DNA from: Micromonospora sp. DSM 45708
Lineage (GTDB): Bacteria > Actinomycetota > Actinomycetes > Mycobacteriales > Micromonosporaceae
Reading direction: 5' to 3'
NCBI RefSeq assembly: GCF_039566955.1
Contig: NZ_CP154796.1
Span: 5,208,001-5,272,000, forward strand
DNA: 64,000 bases
Shown piece after piece: positions 50,302-59,122 of this stretch. Both the position numbers and the translations under genes were made by a program. The notes under the pieces are model-generated. The model saw nothing but the letters and a program-made list of their open reading frames with translations, made no database searches and had not been told where the DNA came from. The first letter of the stretch is position 1. Every line of letters begins with the position of its first letter.

Positions 50302-51149
50302 CGGCGCATCAGTGGACCGTGGTGACGGTCAGCTACGACTCGGCGGCGACGCTGCGCCGCTGCTGGCGCGGCGCGAAGCCGTACGAGTGGCTGGTGGTGG
50401 ACAACGCGTCGACCGACGACTCGGCCGCGGTCGCCGCCGGCCTCGGCGCGCGGGTCATCCGGCTGCCGGAGAACGTCGGCTTCGCCCGCGCGAACAACGT
50501 GGCGCTGCGCGAGGCGGCCAGCCGTTACGTGCTGTTCGCCAATCCGGACCTGGAGGTGTGCGCCGACGACCTGGCCGTGCTGGCCCGGCACCTGGACGTC
50601 CACGGCGGCCTGGTCGCGCCCCAACTGCTCGGCACCGACGGCACGCCGCAGGCCAACGGGCGTGGCTTCCCGTACGCGACCGCCAAGCTCGGCAACCGCA
50701 ACGTCTGGCCGCTGTCCCGGCTGCACGCGTCGTACCGGCTGGTGGCCGCGCCGGGCGAGGTGCGCTACGTGGCCTGGCTGATGGGCGCGGCGGTGGCCGG
50801 CCGCACCGCCGACGTCGCCGCGCTGGGCGGCTGGAACGAGCGGTTCTTCCTCTACTACGAGGACCACGAGCTGGGGCTGCGCGCCTGGCGGCAGGGCCGG
50901 CCGGTCGCGTTGCTGGGCGGCGTGCGGTGGACGCACCACTGGGCCCGCGCGACGAACTCGTGGCGCTGGTCCCGGGCACACCGTCTGGAGCTGCGCAGCG
51001 CCCGCACGTTCTTCGGCATGTTCCCCGAGTTCCTGGTCGGGCTCCCCCGACCGGCCCGCCGGCACCGGCGGGCCGCGCGGCTGGTCGGGTCGGCGGTGCC
51101 GGCGGCGTCCACCCCGGACGGAGCCGACAACTCCGGGACCGCTTGGTAG
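50298..51149 (+). CDS. Glycosyltransferase family 2 (rhamnosyltransferase-like)
   Basis: A 283-residue GT-A enzyme closely following the pattern of WbbL-type rhamnosyltransferases. WTVVTVSYDSAATLRRCW and WLVVDNASTDDSAAVAA bind the nucleotide, NVGFARANNVALREAASRYVLFANPDLEV holds the N-x-D metal motif, and MGAAVAGRTADVAALGGWNERFFLYYEDHELGLRAWRQG holds the acidic catalytic block. The ATG overlaps the upstream stop. It is a paralogue of the enzyme at 46115. Two such enzymes and a dedicated dTDP-rhamnose pathway suggest at least two rhamnoses per repeat unit, which is inference. Confidence 0.9.
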   Translation: MTAHQWTVVTVSYDSAATLRRCWRGAKPYEWLVVDNASTDDSAAVAAGLGARVIRLPENVGFARANNVALREAASRYVLFANPDLEVCADDLAVLARHLDVHGGLVAPQLLGTDGTPQANGRGFPYATAKLGNRNVWPLSRLHASYRLVAAPGEVRYVAWLMGAAVAGRTADVAALGGWNERFFLYYEDHELGLRAWRQGRPVALLGGVRWTHHWARATNSWRWSRAHRLELRSARTFFGMFPEFLVGLPRPARRHRRAARLVGSAVPAASTPDGADNSGTAW

Positions 51150-51158
51150 CGTCGCGCC

Positions 51159-52781
51159 GTGTCCGTGACAGGCTCGCCGGCGGCGTACCTGGCGGCCGGG
51201 TGGAGCCGGCTGAGCCGGTCGCCCTACTGGCCGGTGGCCGGCCTGCTCGTCGCGCTCGGCGCGGGGCTGCGGCTCCGGCAGTGGGCGTACGCCCGCAGCT
51301 TCTGGAGCGACGAGCTGTACGTGGCGCACAACCTGCGCGAGCGCGGCTACCTGGACCTGTTGCGACCGCTGGCGTTCAGCCAGTCCGCGCCGCCCGGCTG
51401 GCTGTGGCTGGAACGGTTCGCGCTGGAGCACCTCGGCGCCGGCGAGCGGTCGCTGCGGCTGGTACCGCTGCTGTTCGGGCTGGCGCTGCTGCCGCTGGTG
51501 GCCGCGCTCGGCCGGCGGCTCCTGCCGCCGCTGCCCGCGTTGGCGGCGCTGCTGCTGGTCGCGGTCGCCCCGTTCCTGATCGGCTACTCCAACGAGCTGA
51601 AGCAGTACAGCGCCGAGGCGTTCTGCGTCACGCTGCTCGTCGGGCTGGCGTTGCTGCTGTCCCGGGGCACCCCGAGCTGGGCCGGCGCCAGCGTGTTCTG
51701 GTCCGGGTCGCTGGTCGCGGCCGGCTTCAGCACGCTGTCCATCCCGGTCGCCGGCGTGCTCGGCGCGCTGCTCGCCGCCCGGACGCTCGCCCGCCCCGAC
51801 CGCGCCTGGCGGACGCGGTGGCGGGATCTGGGGCGGTTCGTCGCGCCCGCGCCGGCGTGGGCCGTGGTCGTGCTGGTGGTGTACGTGCTGTTCCTGGCTC
51901 CCGGGCTGGACGACGCCCAGCTCGCCGCCTACTGGCAGGGGAAGTCGATCTATCCGGCGCGCCCGCTGACCGATCTGCCGGCCACCGTGGACTGGTTCGG
52001 GGCGACGTACCGGAGTCTGGCCGCGGTGCCGTTCGTGGCCTGGTCGGCCTGGGTGGTCGTACCGTTGCTGGTCCTCGGCGCGGTGGCCGGCCGCCGCCGG
52101 CTATCCGGCCTCGCGGTGCTGGTCCTGCTCGCGCCGTTGGCGGCCGGGCTGGCCGGCGTCGCCGTGTCGGTCTACCCGTTCAACGGCCGGTTGGCGCTCT
52201 ACGCGGTGCCGGCGTGCCTGCTGCTGGCCGCCCTGGCCGTGACGCCGCCGGCCGGGGTCGGGGCACCCGGTCGGGTCCGGTGGGCGGTCGCGGTGGCGCT
52301 GTTCCTGGCCCTGGCGGTGCCGCAGCTCGCCACCGACGTGGTGGCCACGGTGCACCCGGCGCGGGCGTTCGCGCAGGGCGGCGGCGCGAACGCGGCCGAC
52401 TACCGCACCGCGTTGCGCCACCTGGACGCCCAGCGACGCGCCGGCGACCTGGTGCTCGCCACCACCGTCTCGTGGAACGCCCAGTCCTGGTACGGCCCGC
52501 CGGCCGACGCCTACGTGGTCGCGGCCGGTCCCGGCGGCTGCCCGGGGCGGACCCTGTCGACACTGCTGGCCGGGCGGTCCCGGATGTGGCTCTTCCAGGC
52601 CACCGACTGGGCGGACGTGGCGAACCGGGACGTCATCGTGCGGCTGGGCGGGGGCGGCGTGGCGGTCACCGAGCGACCGTTCAGCGGGGCGCGCGTGGTG
52701 CGCTTCGACCTGATCGCGGGCACCGCCAAGGGCAGCGACGTCTGCCTGGTGCCGCCGCCGAACGGCGCCGGCCGCCGCTAG
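51159..52781 (+). CDS. GT39/ArnT-like multi-spanning glycosyltransferase
   Basis: A 540-residue GT-C membrane protein with about 11 transmembrane helices and a 130-residue C-terminal extracytoplasmic part. The first outer loop, ARSFWSDELYVAHNLRERGYLDLLRP, carries the Asp-Glu pair expected of catalytic DE in GT39/GT83 enzymes (compare WxDE). QSAPPGWLWLERFALEHLG is a further family block. It would transfer a sugar from a polyprenyl-phosphate donor on the outer face, decorating the polymer after flipping. The GTG is 9 bp after the previous stop. It closes the cluster; a perfect 38-bp palindrome follows. Confidence 0.82.
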   Translation: MSVTGSPAAYLAAGWSRLSRSPYWPVAGLLVALGAGLRLRQWAYARSFWSDELYVAHNLRERGYLDLLRPLAFSQSAPPGWLWLERFALEHLGAGERSLRLVPLLFGLALLPLVAALGRRLLPPLPALAALLLVAVAPFLIGYSNELKQYSAEAFCVTLLVGLALLLSRGTPSWAGASVFWSGSLVAAGFSTLSIPVAGVLGALLAARTLARPDRAWRTRWRDLGRFVAPAPAWAVVVLVVYVLFLAPGLDDAQLAAYWQGKSIYPARPLTDLPATVDWFGATYRSLAAVPFVAWSAWVVVPLLVLGAVAGRRRLSGLAVLVLLAPLAAGLAGVAVSVYPFNGRLALYAVPACLLLAALAVTPPAGVGAPGRVRWAVAVALFLALAVPQLATDVVATVHPARAFAQGGGANAADYRTALRHLDAQRRAGDLVLATTVSWNAQSWYGPPADAYVVAAGPGGCPGRTLSTLLAGRSRMWLFQATDWADVANRDVIVRLGGGGVAVTERPFSGARVVRFDLIAGTAKGSDVCLVPPPNGAGRR

Positions 52782-52848
52782 GGGGGCCCACACTCGGCCC
52801 GGCGATTACCGTGCGTGGCCCCGACGAAAGACCAATCCGTCCCGAACC

Positions 52849-52886
52849 ATATACCTGAGAGGCATAATTATGCCTCTCAGGTATAT
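52849..52886. repeat. Perfect 38-bp palindrome between convergent genes
   Basis: ATATACCTGAGAGGCATAA is followed directly by its exact reverse complement TTATGCCTCTCAGGTATAT, with no spacer. It lies in the 167-bp gap between the polysaccharide cluster and the convergent gene at 52949. GC content is far below the surroundings. It can fold as a hairpin and might end transcription from both sides, or bind a dimeric regulator. Confidence 0.9.
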
Positions 52887-52948
52887 CGCCAGAGACACGT
52901 CCATTCCTCCGGCCGCGACCGCGTCGGGATCGGCGTCGGGATCGGGGC

Positions 52949-54142
52949 CTAGCTGTGCCGTTGCCAGAGGTCGCGCAGCGCGTCCCAGTTGCCGCCGAGC
53001 CCGGCCCCGCACGGCGTCTCCAGGTAGAGCGCGGTGACGCTGTCGTCCCGGCCCCACCAGATGCCGCAGACCGGGCGGCCGTCCCGGCCGTTGCCGGCGT
53101 ACTCGACGTAGCCACCGGGGGCGCCGCTGACACCGCCGGTGGCCGGGCCGGCCTCCCGCAGGCCCGGGGCCAACGCGCGGCCGATGATGCCCATCTGCTG
53201 CCGGAAGGCGCGCGCCGCCTCCTTCTTATCGGGCGACTCGTACGCCGCGAAGTGCAGCGACACGCCCAGGTAGCGGCAGAAGACGTGCTGCTTCTCACCC
53301 GCCGCCAGCGCCGGGCCGCTCTTCTCCGTGTTGATCGCGCATCCGCCCATCTCGCCCAGCCAGGGCTCGGCGAGCGGCATCAGGCCGGCGTCGAACTTCG
53401 CCTTGTTCAGCGAGTACTGCGTGGCCTCGTAGAGCGCCGGGGAGGCGCTGGCCGACGGGGTGGCCGGCTCGTCGCCGCCGGCGAGCGCCCGACCGGCGAG
53501 CAGGCCGGCGCCGCCGGCCAGCACCGCGGCCATGACCACGCCGCCGATCCAGAGGCCGGTCCGGTTGCGTGGGGGACGCGGGACCGGGGTGATCCGGGGG
53601 CCGCCGGTCGGGGCGAGCGGGTCCGGGGCGAGCGGGTCCGGGCCGATGGCCTGGGCGGGGACGGCCGGCACCGGCATGCCGGGCGAGACCGGCACGCCGG
53701 AGGACGGCGCGCCGGAGACCGGGTGTGCCGGCGCCATGGCCCACGGCTGCGGGTTCCACGGCAACTGCGGCGGGGCGGAGACCGGCTGCGGCGGGGCGGA
53801 GACCGGCGGGGGCGGCGGCAGGACGTCGGCGGCGGTGCGCTGGTAGTCCATGCCCAGGGAGCGGAACAGCCGCTCGGCCGCGGCCTCCCCGTCGGACGGG
53901 TACGCGACCCAGGGCTGGCCGACGTCGAAGCCGGCGTCGACGTAGCGGTGGCCGTCGGGCGTCTGCGCCAGCACGTTCGCCGCGTTGGTGAACGCCTCCC
54001 GCCACCGCTGGTCGTCGGCGGCGGCGCCGTCGAGAGTCGCCACGGTCAGCGGCCGGTCCTGCCCGTCGAGCGCCGCCCAGGCCCGGCCGACCTGGCACTC
54101 CCCCAGCACCTCGGTGAACCTGTACGGCCCCTCCGGCTGCAT
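52949..54142 (-). CDS. Membrane protein with degenerate protein-kinase-like N terminus
   Basis: A 397-residue protein. Residues 1-100 (GPYRFTEVLGECQVGRAWAALDGQDRPLTVATLD...) look like the N lobe of a Ser/Thr kinase that has lost its glycine loop and catalytic Lys, ending GQPWVAYPSD like a hinge. A Pro-rich cytoplasmic linker (105-195) leads to one transmembrane helix (about 199-222) and an extracellular domain of about 165 residues with four Cys (GGCAIN, VFCRYL, PVCGIWWG, ETPCGAG), likely two disulfides. It may sense an external signal and bind a true kinase. It is divergent from nothing close and convergent with the polysaccharide cluster. Confidence 0.75.
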   Translation of the reverse strand: MQPEGPYRFTEVLGECQVGRAWAALDGQDRPLTVATLDGAAADDQRWREAFTNAANVLAQTPDGHRYVDAGFDVGQPWVAYPSDGEAAAERLFRSLGMDYQRTAADVLPPPPPVSAPPQPVSAPPQLPWNPQPWAMAPAHPVSGAPSSGVPVSPGMPVPAVPAQAIGPDPLAPDPLAPTGGPRITPVPRPPRNRTGLWIGGVVMAAVLAGGAGLLAGRALAGGDEPATPSASASPALYEATQYSLNKAKFDAGLMPLAEPWLGEMGGCAINTEKSGPALAAGEKQHVFCRYLGVSLHFAAYESPDKKEAARAFRQQMGIIGRALAPGLREAGPATGGVSGAPGGYVEYAGNGRDGRPVCGIWWGRDDSVTALYLETPCGAGLGGNWDALRDLWQRHS

Positions 54143-54250
54143 GCCCCACTCCTCTGCTCACCCGCCGTGCGGATAGTACAGAGGCGGGACCCGTCTGATC
54201 CGCTCACCAGGGTCCCGGCCTCCGGTGGGCTCCCTCGGCTGACGGATGCC

Positions 54251-54715
54251 TCACCGATCGGTTCTCGGTATCCCCAGTGAATCGGGAAAGTCCGGGGCGC
54301 CGCGAAGCATGGCAAAATGCTCCTCCACGGTCTGCGCCAGGTCCGAAAAGGAAAGCCCTCGATCGGATCGCTGATACAGAATGTACGAGCCCGGCTGCCG
54401 CTCACCCATCGGTGTGTTCAGGTGCGCCTCGATGGCCGAGTCGATGGAGCATCCGGTCCGGGTGAATTCGAGCCCCACCCGAAGCACGATGTCGTTGTCC
54501 ACCGCCACCTCACCGGCGACCGGCATGGTGATGGAGCCTCGCAGATCCGCACGCCGGCAGGCCGCGGTGCCGCCGGTGAGGTCAAGGTGGGGGTGGAAGC
54601 TGCTCTCTTCGCCGAAGTCGTAGCGGATCCCGAGGTCGATCGCGTAGTCCTCGATCGCACGCTCACACCGGCGGAGCAACGCGAGAAGGTCCATGGCGAC
54701 TTGCTCGCGACTCAT
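54251..54715 (-). CDS. Probable immunity protein for the adjacent polymorphic toxin
   Basis: A 154-residue soluble alpha/beta protein of no family I recognise (LLRRCERAIEDYAIDLGIRYDFGEE...). It lies 52 bp downstream of the toxin on the same strand, with a likely shared transcript and no terminator between. In polymorphic toxin systems, including CdiA/CdiI, the immunity gene follows the toxin immediately and encodes a small, poorly conserved cytoplasmic protein. Acidic charge (many Asp and Glu) would suit binding of the basic toxin domain. The role is inferred from position only. The ATG is preceded by a purine-rich stretch (GACGGAGACGGC), a modest ribosome-binding site. Confidence 0.6.
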   Translation of the reverse strand: MSREQVAMDLLALLRRCERAIEDYAIDLGIRYDFGEESSFHPHLDLTGGTAACRRADLRGSITMPVAGEVAVDNDIVLRVGLEFTRTGCSIDSAIEAHLNTPMGERQPGSYILYQRSDRGLSFSDLAQTVEEHFAMLRGAPDFPDSLGIPRTDR

Positions 54716-54767
54716 GCCGTCTCCGTCCGTGACTCTGCGCAGCTACTCCACCCCCACCTGTCAGACC

Positions 54768-57700
54768 CTAGTAGGCGACGATCGTGTAGAGCACCCACTT
54801 ACCCTTGTGCCCTGACTGGGCGGGGATCTTCTTCAGGCGGACCTCCACCGTGTACGCGTCCTTGACGGTGCCGTCGGCGTAGGCGATCCGCCCCCTCTTG
54901 TCCGTGAACTTCAGCTTGAAGTTCCGCTGGTCGCCCTGCGGTGCCTTGGCCATCCAATCGTTGATCTTCTGAAGGTTGGCCGCCACCACGGCGTCCACGG
55001 TCTCCTGCGCGGATTCCTTGAACAGCGCGGAAGCCTGGCCGTTGGGAAGAGTCGGGGCCCGGTCGCGCAGGTAGTCGTCCGACTTACCGATGTGCTCCTT
55101 CGGGTGCGCACCTTGAATACCGTCGTCAATATCGATCTTGCCACAGTTGTGCACGAGCACTGGGGCGTCACCGGCGAAGACGTAATAGGTGTGCAGGTCG
55201 GCGACGTTCAGGTTGTAGACCGTCGTGCGCTCGGTGCGGGTGCTGACCTGCTCGACCTCGACCTGCTGACCCCCGGGCGTGAGCAGCGACTGACCTCGGC
55301 GCAGCTCGCCGGCCCTGGTCCAGGCCCGGCTGTCGGCCGTCCAGAACGGGTGGTTCCAGGTAGCGGTGATCGTCGCGGTTCCGGTGCCTCGGTCGCCATC
55401 GGTGTCGACCGTGACGTCCGCCAGCACCCTCGTGCCGGAGCCCGTGATCGTCTCGATCACCCGGCCGTTGGCCGAGACACCCATCAGTGCGTTGGCCGAC
55501 CGGACCTCGTCGCCGACGCGCAGCCGCTCGATGGCCTTGCGGCTACCGTCGGCGAGCAGCACCTTGGTGCCCGGCGCGAAGCTGTTCGGCACGGCGTCGC
55601 ACTTCTTGGCGAGTTCGTCGAACACCCGCCACGCGTCGCGGAACTTGTCCCCGAGCCGACCCATGTTGATCCCGGCCGGCACCCAACCGGCGCCCGGGAT
55701 CGCGCTGAGCCCGGAGAGCACGCCGCCCACCCAGTCGCCCCGGGCGAAGGAGATGCCGGCGTCCACCCCGTCGCACGCCTCGCCGTAGGCCGGCACGAGG
55801 CCGCACACCATGAGGACGAGCTGCACGACGTCGAGGATGAGATCGGGGTTGTCCTTGACGAACTCCTTGATGTCGTCGACCATCTCGCAGCCGGGTCCGG
55901 TGTTCAGCCCGGCGGTGGTGCACTTGTTGGGCCGGACGAGCGCGTCGGCGAAGTCGATGTAGACCTTCGCGCACTCCGCGGTGAGCTGGGACGGCTGCAC
56001 CATGCAGCTCCAGGTCCGGTGCTGGTCCAGTGCGGTACCGTCCCCGTCCCAGGCGCTGCCCGGCGCGGTGTTCCGCTGGGCGGCCTCCCACTCCTTCAGC
56101 TTGGTGTTGTAGATCTGCTCCGCTTCCCGGGCCGCCTGGTTCGCGGCGGCGGCGTCGGCACCGGCCTGTTTCGCCGACTGTCGGGCTTCCCTGGCCGCCT
56201 GCGCGGCCCCCGCAGCGTCCTGGCGGGCCCGCTTCGCTGCCGCACCCGCCGTCGCGGCGGACTGGGCGGCCTGGTTCGCGCTGGCCTGGGCGGAGTTCGC
56301 CGCGTTCCGCGCCGTCGTGGCCGACTGCGCCGCCTGATCCGCGGAGTTCTTCGCCGCGACCGCCGAGTTGTTGGCGTCGGTCGCGTACTGCGCCGCCTTG
56401 TTCGCCGACGCCGCGGCCTGCTGCGCGTACGTCTGCGCCTCCGCCGCCTTGCCCGCCGCCACCGCCGCGACCCGGTTCGCCTCCGCCGCGTCCGACACCG
56501 CGCTCTGCGCGTACCGCTGCGCCTCCGCGATCAACGCCTGCACCGCCGCCACATGCGCGGCCTGCTCCTGATCCCGCTGCGCCGCCTGATACCGACCCGC
56601 CGTCAGGAAATACGAGATGTACGACGCCGGACCCGCCAACGCCACCTGTCCGGCAGCCTTCACCTGCGGCCCACCCGCATCGATGACCCGATAGACCTCA
56701 AGCCGGTCGTCAGCCGTCCGCGCCGCATACTGACCCGACCGCAGGAACTCATGCCGATCCGCGTTCGTCCCCGCCAACGCCTGCTCCGCAGCCGTCTTCA
56801 GCGTCGGCCCGGCCGTCTCCAAAATCCGGTAGACCGCCAACCGATCAGCCGTCGCCTTGCCCGTGTAGTTCCGCGTCCGCAGGAACGCCTGCACCGCCGC
56901 GTCGTCACCGGCCAACGCCGCCTGCGCCGCCGACTTCTCATTCCCGTCCGGCAACGTGTCCACCAGGCGCCACACCCGCACCCGGTCATCCTGACCCACC
57001 GCGACCCGACGACCATCCGTCAACCAGGACCGCAGCTCCACCTCACCACCGGTCAGGGCCGCCGACGCGGACGCCTTGGTGTGCTCGCCACCGGTGGTCA
57101 GCAGGTTGATCGCGGCCCGGCGGCCACGGTCGAGCATGACCTCCGTGGAGACACCTGACGCGGTCGCCTCGGTCAGCAACTGCCGCGTCGCCGGATCGAC
57201 CCGATCCTCCTCCGCGGTGTCCCACAACAACTTACGGTTCCACGCCACCACATCACCCACCGCGGCGTTCTTCGCCTGCTCGAACGCCCGCGCGTCCTGC
57301 GCCGCCAACACACCCTGCTCGGTGGACTCCGCCAACCGCGCGTCATCCTCCTCACGCGCCAACCGCTCCAACTCGACAGCCTTGTTCGCCGCCTCCACCG
57401 CCGTGTTCGACGCCGACACCGCAGCCGCCGCATGCTTCGCCGACTCCACCGCCGCCTTCGCCGCATCACCCGCCGCAGCCGCAGCCGCATCAGCCGCATC
57501 AGCCGCCGCCTCCGCATGCACCGCCGCCCGCCGCGCGAACTCGAACGCCTCATCCGACGCCTTCGCCGCCGCCTGCGCCAACGCATACGCCCGATCCGCC
57601 GCCCGCGACGCCGCCGCCGCCTGCGCCTGCGCACGCGCAGCCGCATCCCGCGCCCGCTTCGCCTGCGCCTCGGAGACGCCGGCCTGGGAGCCGGCCCGCC

Positions 57701-59030
57701 GAGCTTCCGCCGCCGCGATGTCCGCGTTGGCGCTCGCGCCCTTCGCCGCCGTGCTGGCCGACTTGGCCTGGGCGAGCGCGCGGTCCCGCTGGGCCCGTAC
57801 CTGGTCGAGCTCGCGTGCCTTGCGGGCCGCGTCGCGGGCCTGCTGCGCGGCCTGCCGAGCCGCCGCCGCCTTGCCCGCATCCGTCCGGGCATCCGCCGCG
57901 GCCCGCTGGGCCCGAGCGGCGGCCTGCGCGGTCAGGGACGCGGCAGTGGTCGCCTTCCGGGCCGCGTCCGACGCCACCCGCGCCGCCCGCATCGCGGCGT
58001 TCGAGGCGCTCACCGCGTCCCGGGCCGCGTCGGCGGCGCCGTCCGCCGCGTCGGCGGCTCGGCCGGCCGCAGCGGAGGCCTTGCTCGCGGCGCCGCCCGC
58101 CGCAGCGGTCTCGTCCGCCGCCGTCTTGGCCGCCTTCTTGGCCTCCTCGGCCGCGTTCGCCGCCCGGTTCGACGCCTCCGTCGCGGCAAGAGACTCCCGG
58201 GCGGTGGTCTCGCTGGCCTGCTTCGCCTGCTCGGTGAGGCTGCGGATGGAGGCGAGTTCCTTGTCCCGCGCGCGGGCCACGAACTGGCCGGCCGTGATGA
58301 ACTCGCGCAGGTCGTCCGCCGTACCCGCCAGCGCCTGCTGCGCCGCGGTGTTGAGCACCGGGCCGGAGTTGTTGGCCCCGCCGGTGAGCATCTGGGTCGC
58401 TGCCAGCCGGTCGTCCGCCATCAGCGCGGCGTCCCGCCCCTCGGCGAGGAACTCGGTCAGCTCCTCCGATGTGCCGTCGAGTGCCTTCTGCGCGGCGGCC
58501 CGCACCGTCGGGCCGCCGGACTCCAGCAGCCGGTAGGCCCGCACCCGCTCGTCGGAGGCCCACGACGCGCGCCAGCCGCCGTCGACGAACGCCTGGACGT
58601 CCGCCGGCGTTCCGGCCAGGGCCTGCAAGGCACCGGCCCGCATCGCGGGACCATCCATCGACGCCAGCGACTCCGCCGCCGCCCGGGCGTCAGCGGCGTA
58701 CGCCTCGTCCACCCCGCCCTCGACGAACGCGCGGACTGCGGCGTCGTCGGCGAGCAGCATCTCCGCCGCGGCCCGCTTCACCGAGGGAGTCCCCTCGGTG
58801 ACGTAGTAGACGAGCACCTCCCGGGCCACCGCCGGGTCCCAGGGGTACTCCTCGTCCTCGGCGCTCGCCGGCGTCACCGGCACGAGCGAACCAACGAGCA
58901 CCAGCGCTGTCGTGACGGCGACACGCCGCACCCAGCCAGGCGACAGACGACTATTTCTGAAAAGCGCAGCGCGCATTGACCGTGCGGTCACGGCAACCCC
59001 CGTGGAAGCGAGACAGGACAGTCGAAACAT
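54768..59030 (-). CDS. ALF-repeat/HINT polymorphic toxin with probable RNase A-type C-terminal domain
   Basis: A 1420-residue secreted protein. A signal peptide ends near residue 57 (VTPASAEDEE). ALF repeats (for example AGTADDLREFITAGQF) occupy about 65-260 and 640-850, separated and followed by long Ala-rich coiled-coil stretches (about 265-620 and 850-960). A HINT autoprotease domain begins NSFAPGTKVLLADG near 1147 and ends PVLVHNCG near 1293; the usual Cys is displaced upstream (KKCDAVPNSF). The released tail contains HIGKSDDYLRDR near 1313, SALFKESAQETVDAVVAANLQKINDW, and WVLYTIVAY at the end, resembling the bacterial CdiA-type RNase A domain. ATG 58976 is an alternative start that gives a more typical signal peptide. 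Confidence 0.82.
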   Translation of the reverse strand: MFRLSCLASTGVAVTARSMRAALFRNSRLSPGWVRRVAVTTALVLVGSLVPVTPASAEDEEYPWDPAVAREVLVYYVTEGTPSVKRAAAEMLLADDAAVRAFVEGGVDEAYAADARAAAESLASMDGPAMRAGALQALAGTPADVQAFVDGGWRASWASDERVRAYRLLESGGPTVRAAAQKALDGTSEELTEFLAEGRDAALMADDRLAATQMLTGGANNSGPVLNTAAQQALAGTADDLREFITAGQFVARARDKELASIRSLTEQAKQASETTARESLAATEASNRAANAAEEAKKAAKTAADETAAAGGAASKASAAAGRAADAADGAADAARDAVSASNAAMRAARVASDAARKATTAASLTAQAAARAQRAAADARTDAGKAAAARQAAQQARDAARKARELDQVRAQRDRALAQAKSASTAAKGASANADIAAAEARRAGSQAGVSEAQAKRARDAAARAQAQAAAASRAADRAYALAQAAAKASDEAFEFARRAAVHAEAAADAADAAAAAAGDAAKAAVESAKHAAAAVSASNTAVEAANKAVELERLAREEDDARLAESTEQGVLAAQDARAFEQAKNAAVGDVVAWNRKLLWDTAEEDRVDPATRQLLTEATASGVSTEVMLDRGRRAAINLLTTGGEHTKASASAALTGGEVELRSWLTDGRRVAVGQDDRVRVWRLVDTLPDGNEKSAAQAALAGDDAAVQAFLRTRNYTGKATADRLAVYRILETAGPTLKTAAEQALAGTNADRHEFLRSGQYAARTADDRLEVYRVIDAGGPQVKAAGQVALAGPASYISYFLTAGRYQAAQRDQEQAAHVAAVQALIAEAQRYAQSAVSDAAEANRVAAVAAGKAAEAQTYAQQAAASANKAAQYATDANNSAVAAKNSADQAAQSATTARNAANSAQASANQAAQSAATAGAAAKRARQDAAGAAQAAREARQSAKQAGADAAAANQAAREAEQIYNTKLKEWEAAQRNTAPGSAWDGDGTALDQHRTWSCMVQPSQLTAECAKVYIDFADALVRPNKCTTAGLNTGPGCEMVDDIKEFVKDNPDLILDVVQLVLMVCGLVPAYGEACDGVDAGISFARGDWVGGVLSGLSAIPGAGWVPAGINMGRLGDKFRDAWRVFDELAKKCDAVPNSFAPGTKVLLADGSRKAIERLRVGDEVRSANALMGVSANGRVIETITGSGTRVLADVTVDTDGDRGTGTATITATWNHPFWTADSRAWTRAGELRRGQSLLTPGGQQVEVEQVSTRTERTTVYNLNVADLHTYYVFAGDAPVLVHNCGKIDIDDGIQGAHPKEHIGKSDDYLRDRAPTLPNGQASALFKESAQETVDAVVAANLQKINDWMAKAPQGDQRNFKLKFTDKRGRIAYADGTVKDAYTVEVRLKKIPAQSGHKGKWVLYTIVAY
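58974..59021. repeat. 48-bp repeat copy 1 at the toxin 5' end
   Basis: 45 of 48 bases match 59913-59960. Read on the minus strand it ends with the ATG at 58976 and contains two small dyads, CACGG/CCGTG and GACCG/CGGTC. In the long toxin frame it encodes LSCLASTGVAVTARSM. All three differences between the copies are silent in that frame. Confidence 0.85.
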
Positions 59031-59071
59031 TATCGACGAACACCATCATCCACAAGGGTCGGCACGACCCA

Positions 59072-59110
59072 AATGGCGGGCCGCAGCCCTTTCGGCAACG
59101 GCCCGCCATT
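59072..59110 (-). terminator. Terminator after the small exported protein gene
   Basis: AATGGCGGGCCG and CGGCCCGCCATT form a perfect 12-bp stem with a 15-base loop, just past the stop of the minus-strand gene at 59123. Confidence 0.75.
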
Positions 59111-59122
59111 CGGTGCTCTTTG

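Noticed and set aside
53535..54142. Functional Ser/Thr protein kinase
   Set aside because: Only an N-lobe-like 100 residues remain. Glycine loop, catalytic Lys, HRD and DFG motifs are absent.
55574..59030. Ala-rich frame as an artefact of high GC
   Set aside because: The frame has a signal peptide, periodic ALF repeats and ordered HINT and toxin domains, and is open for 1420 codons, so it is a real gene.
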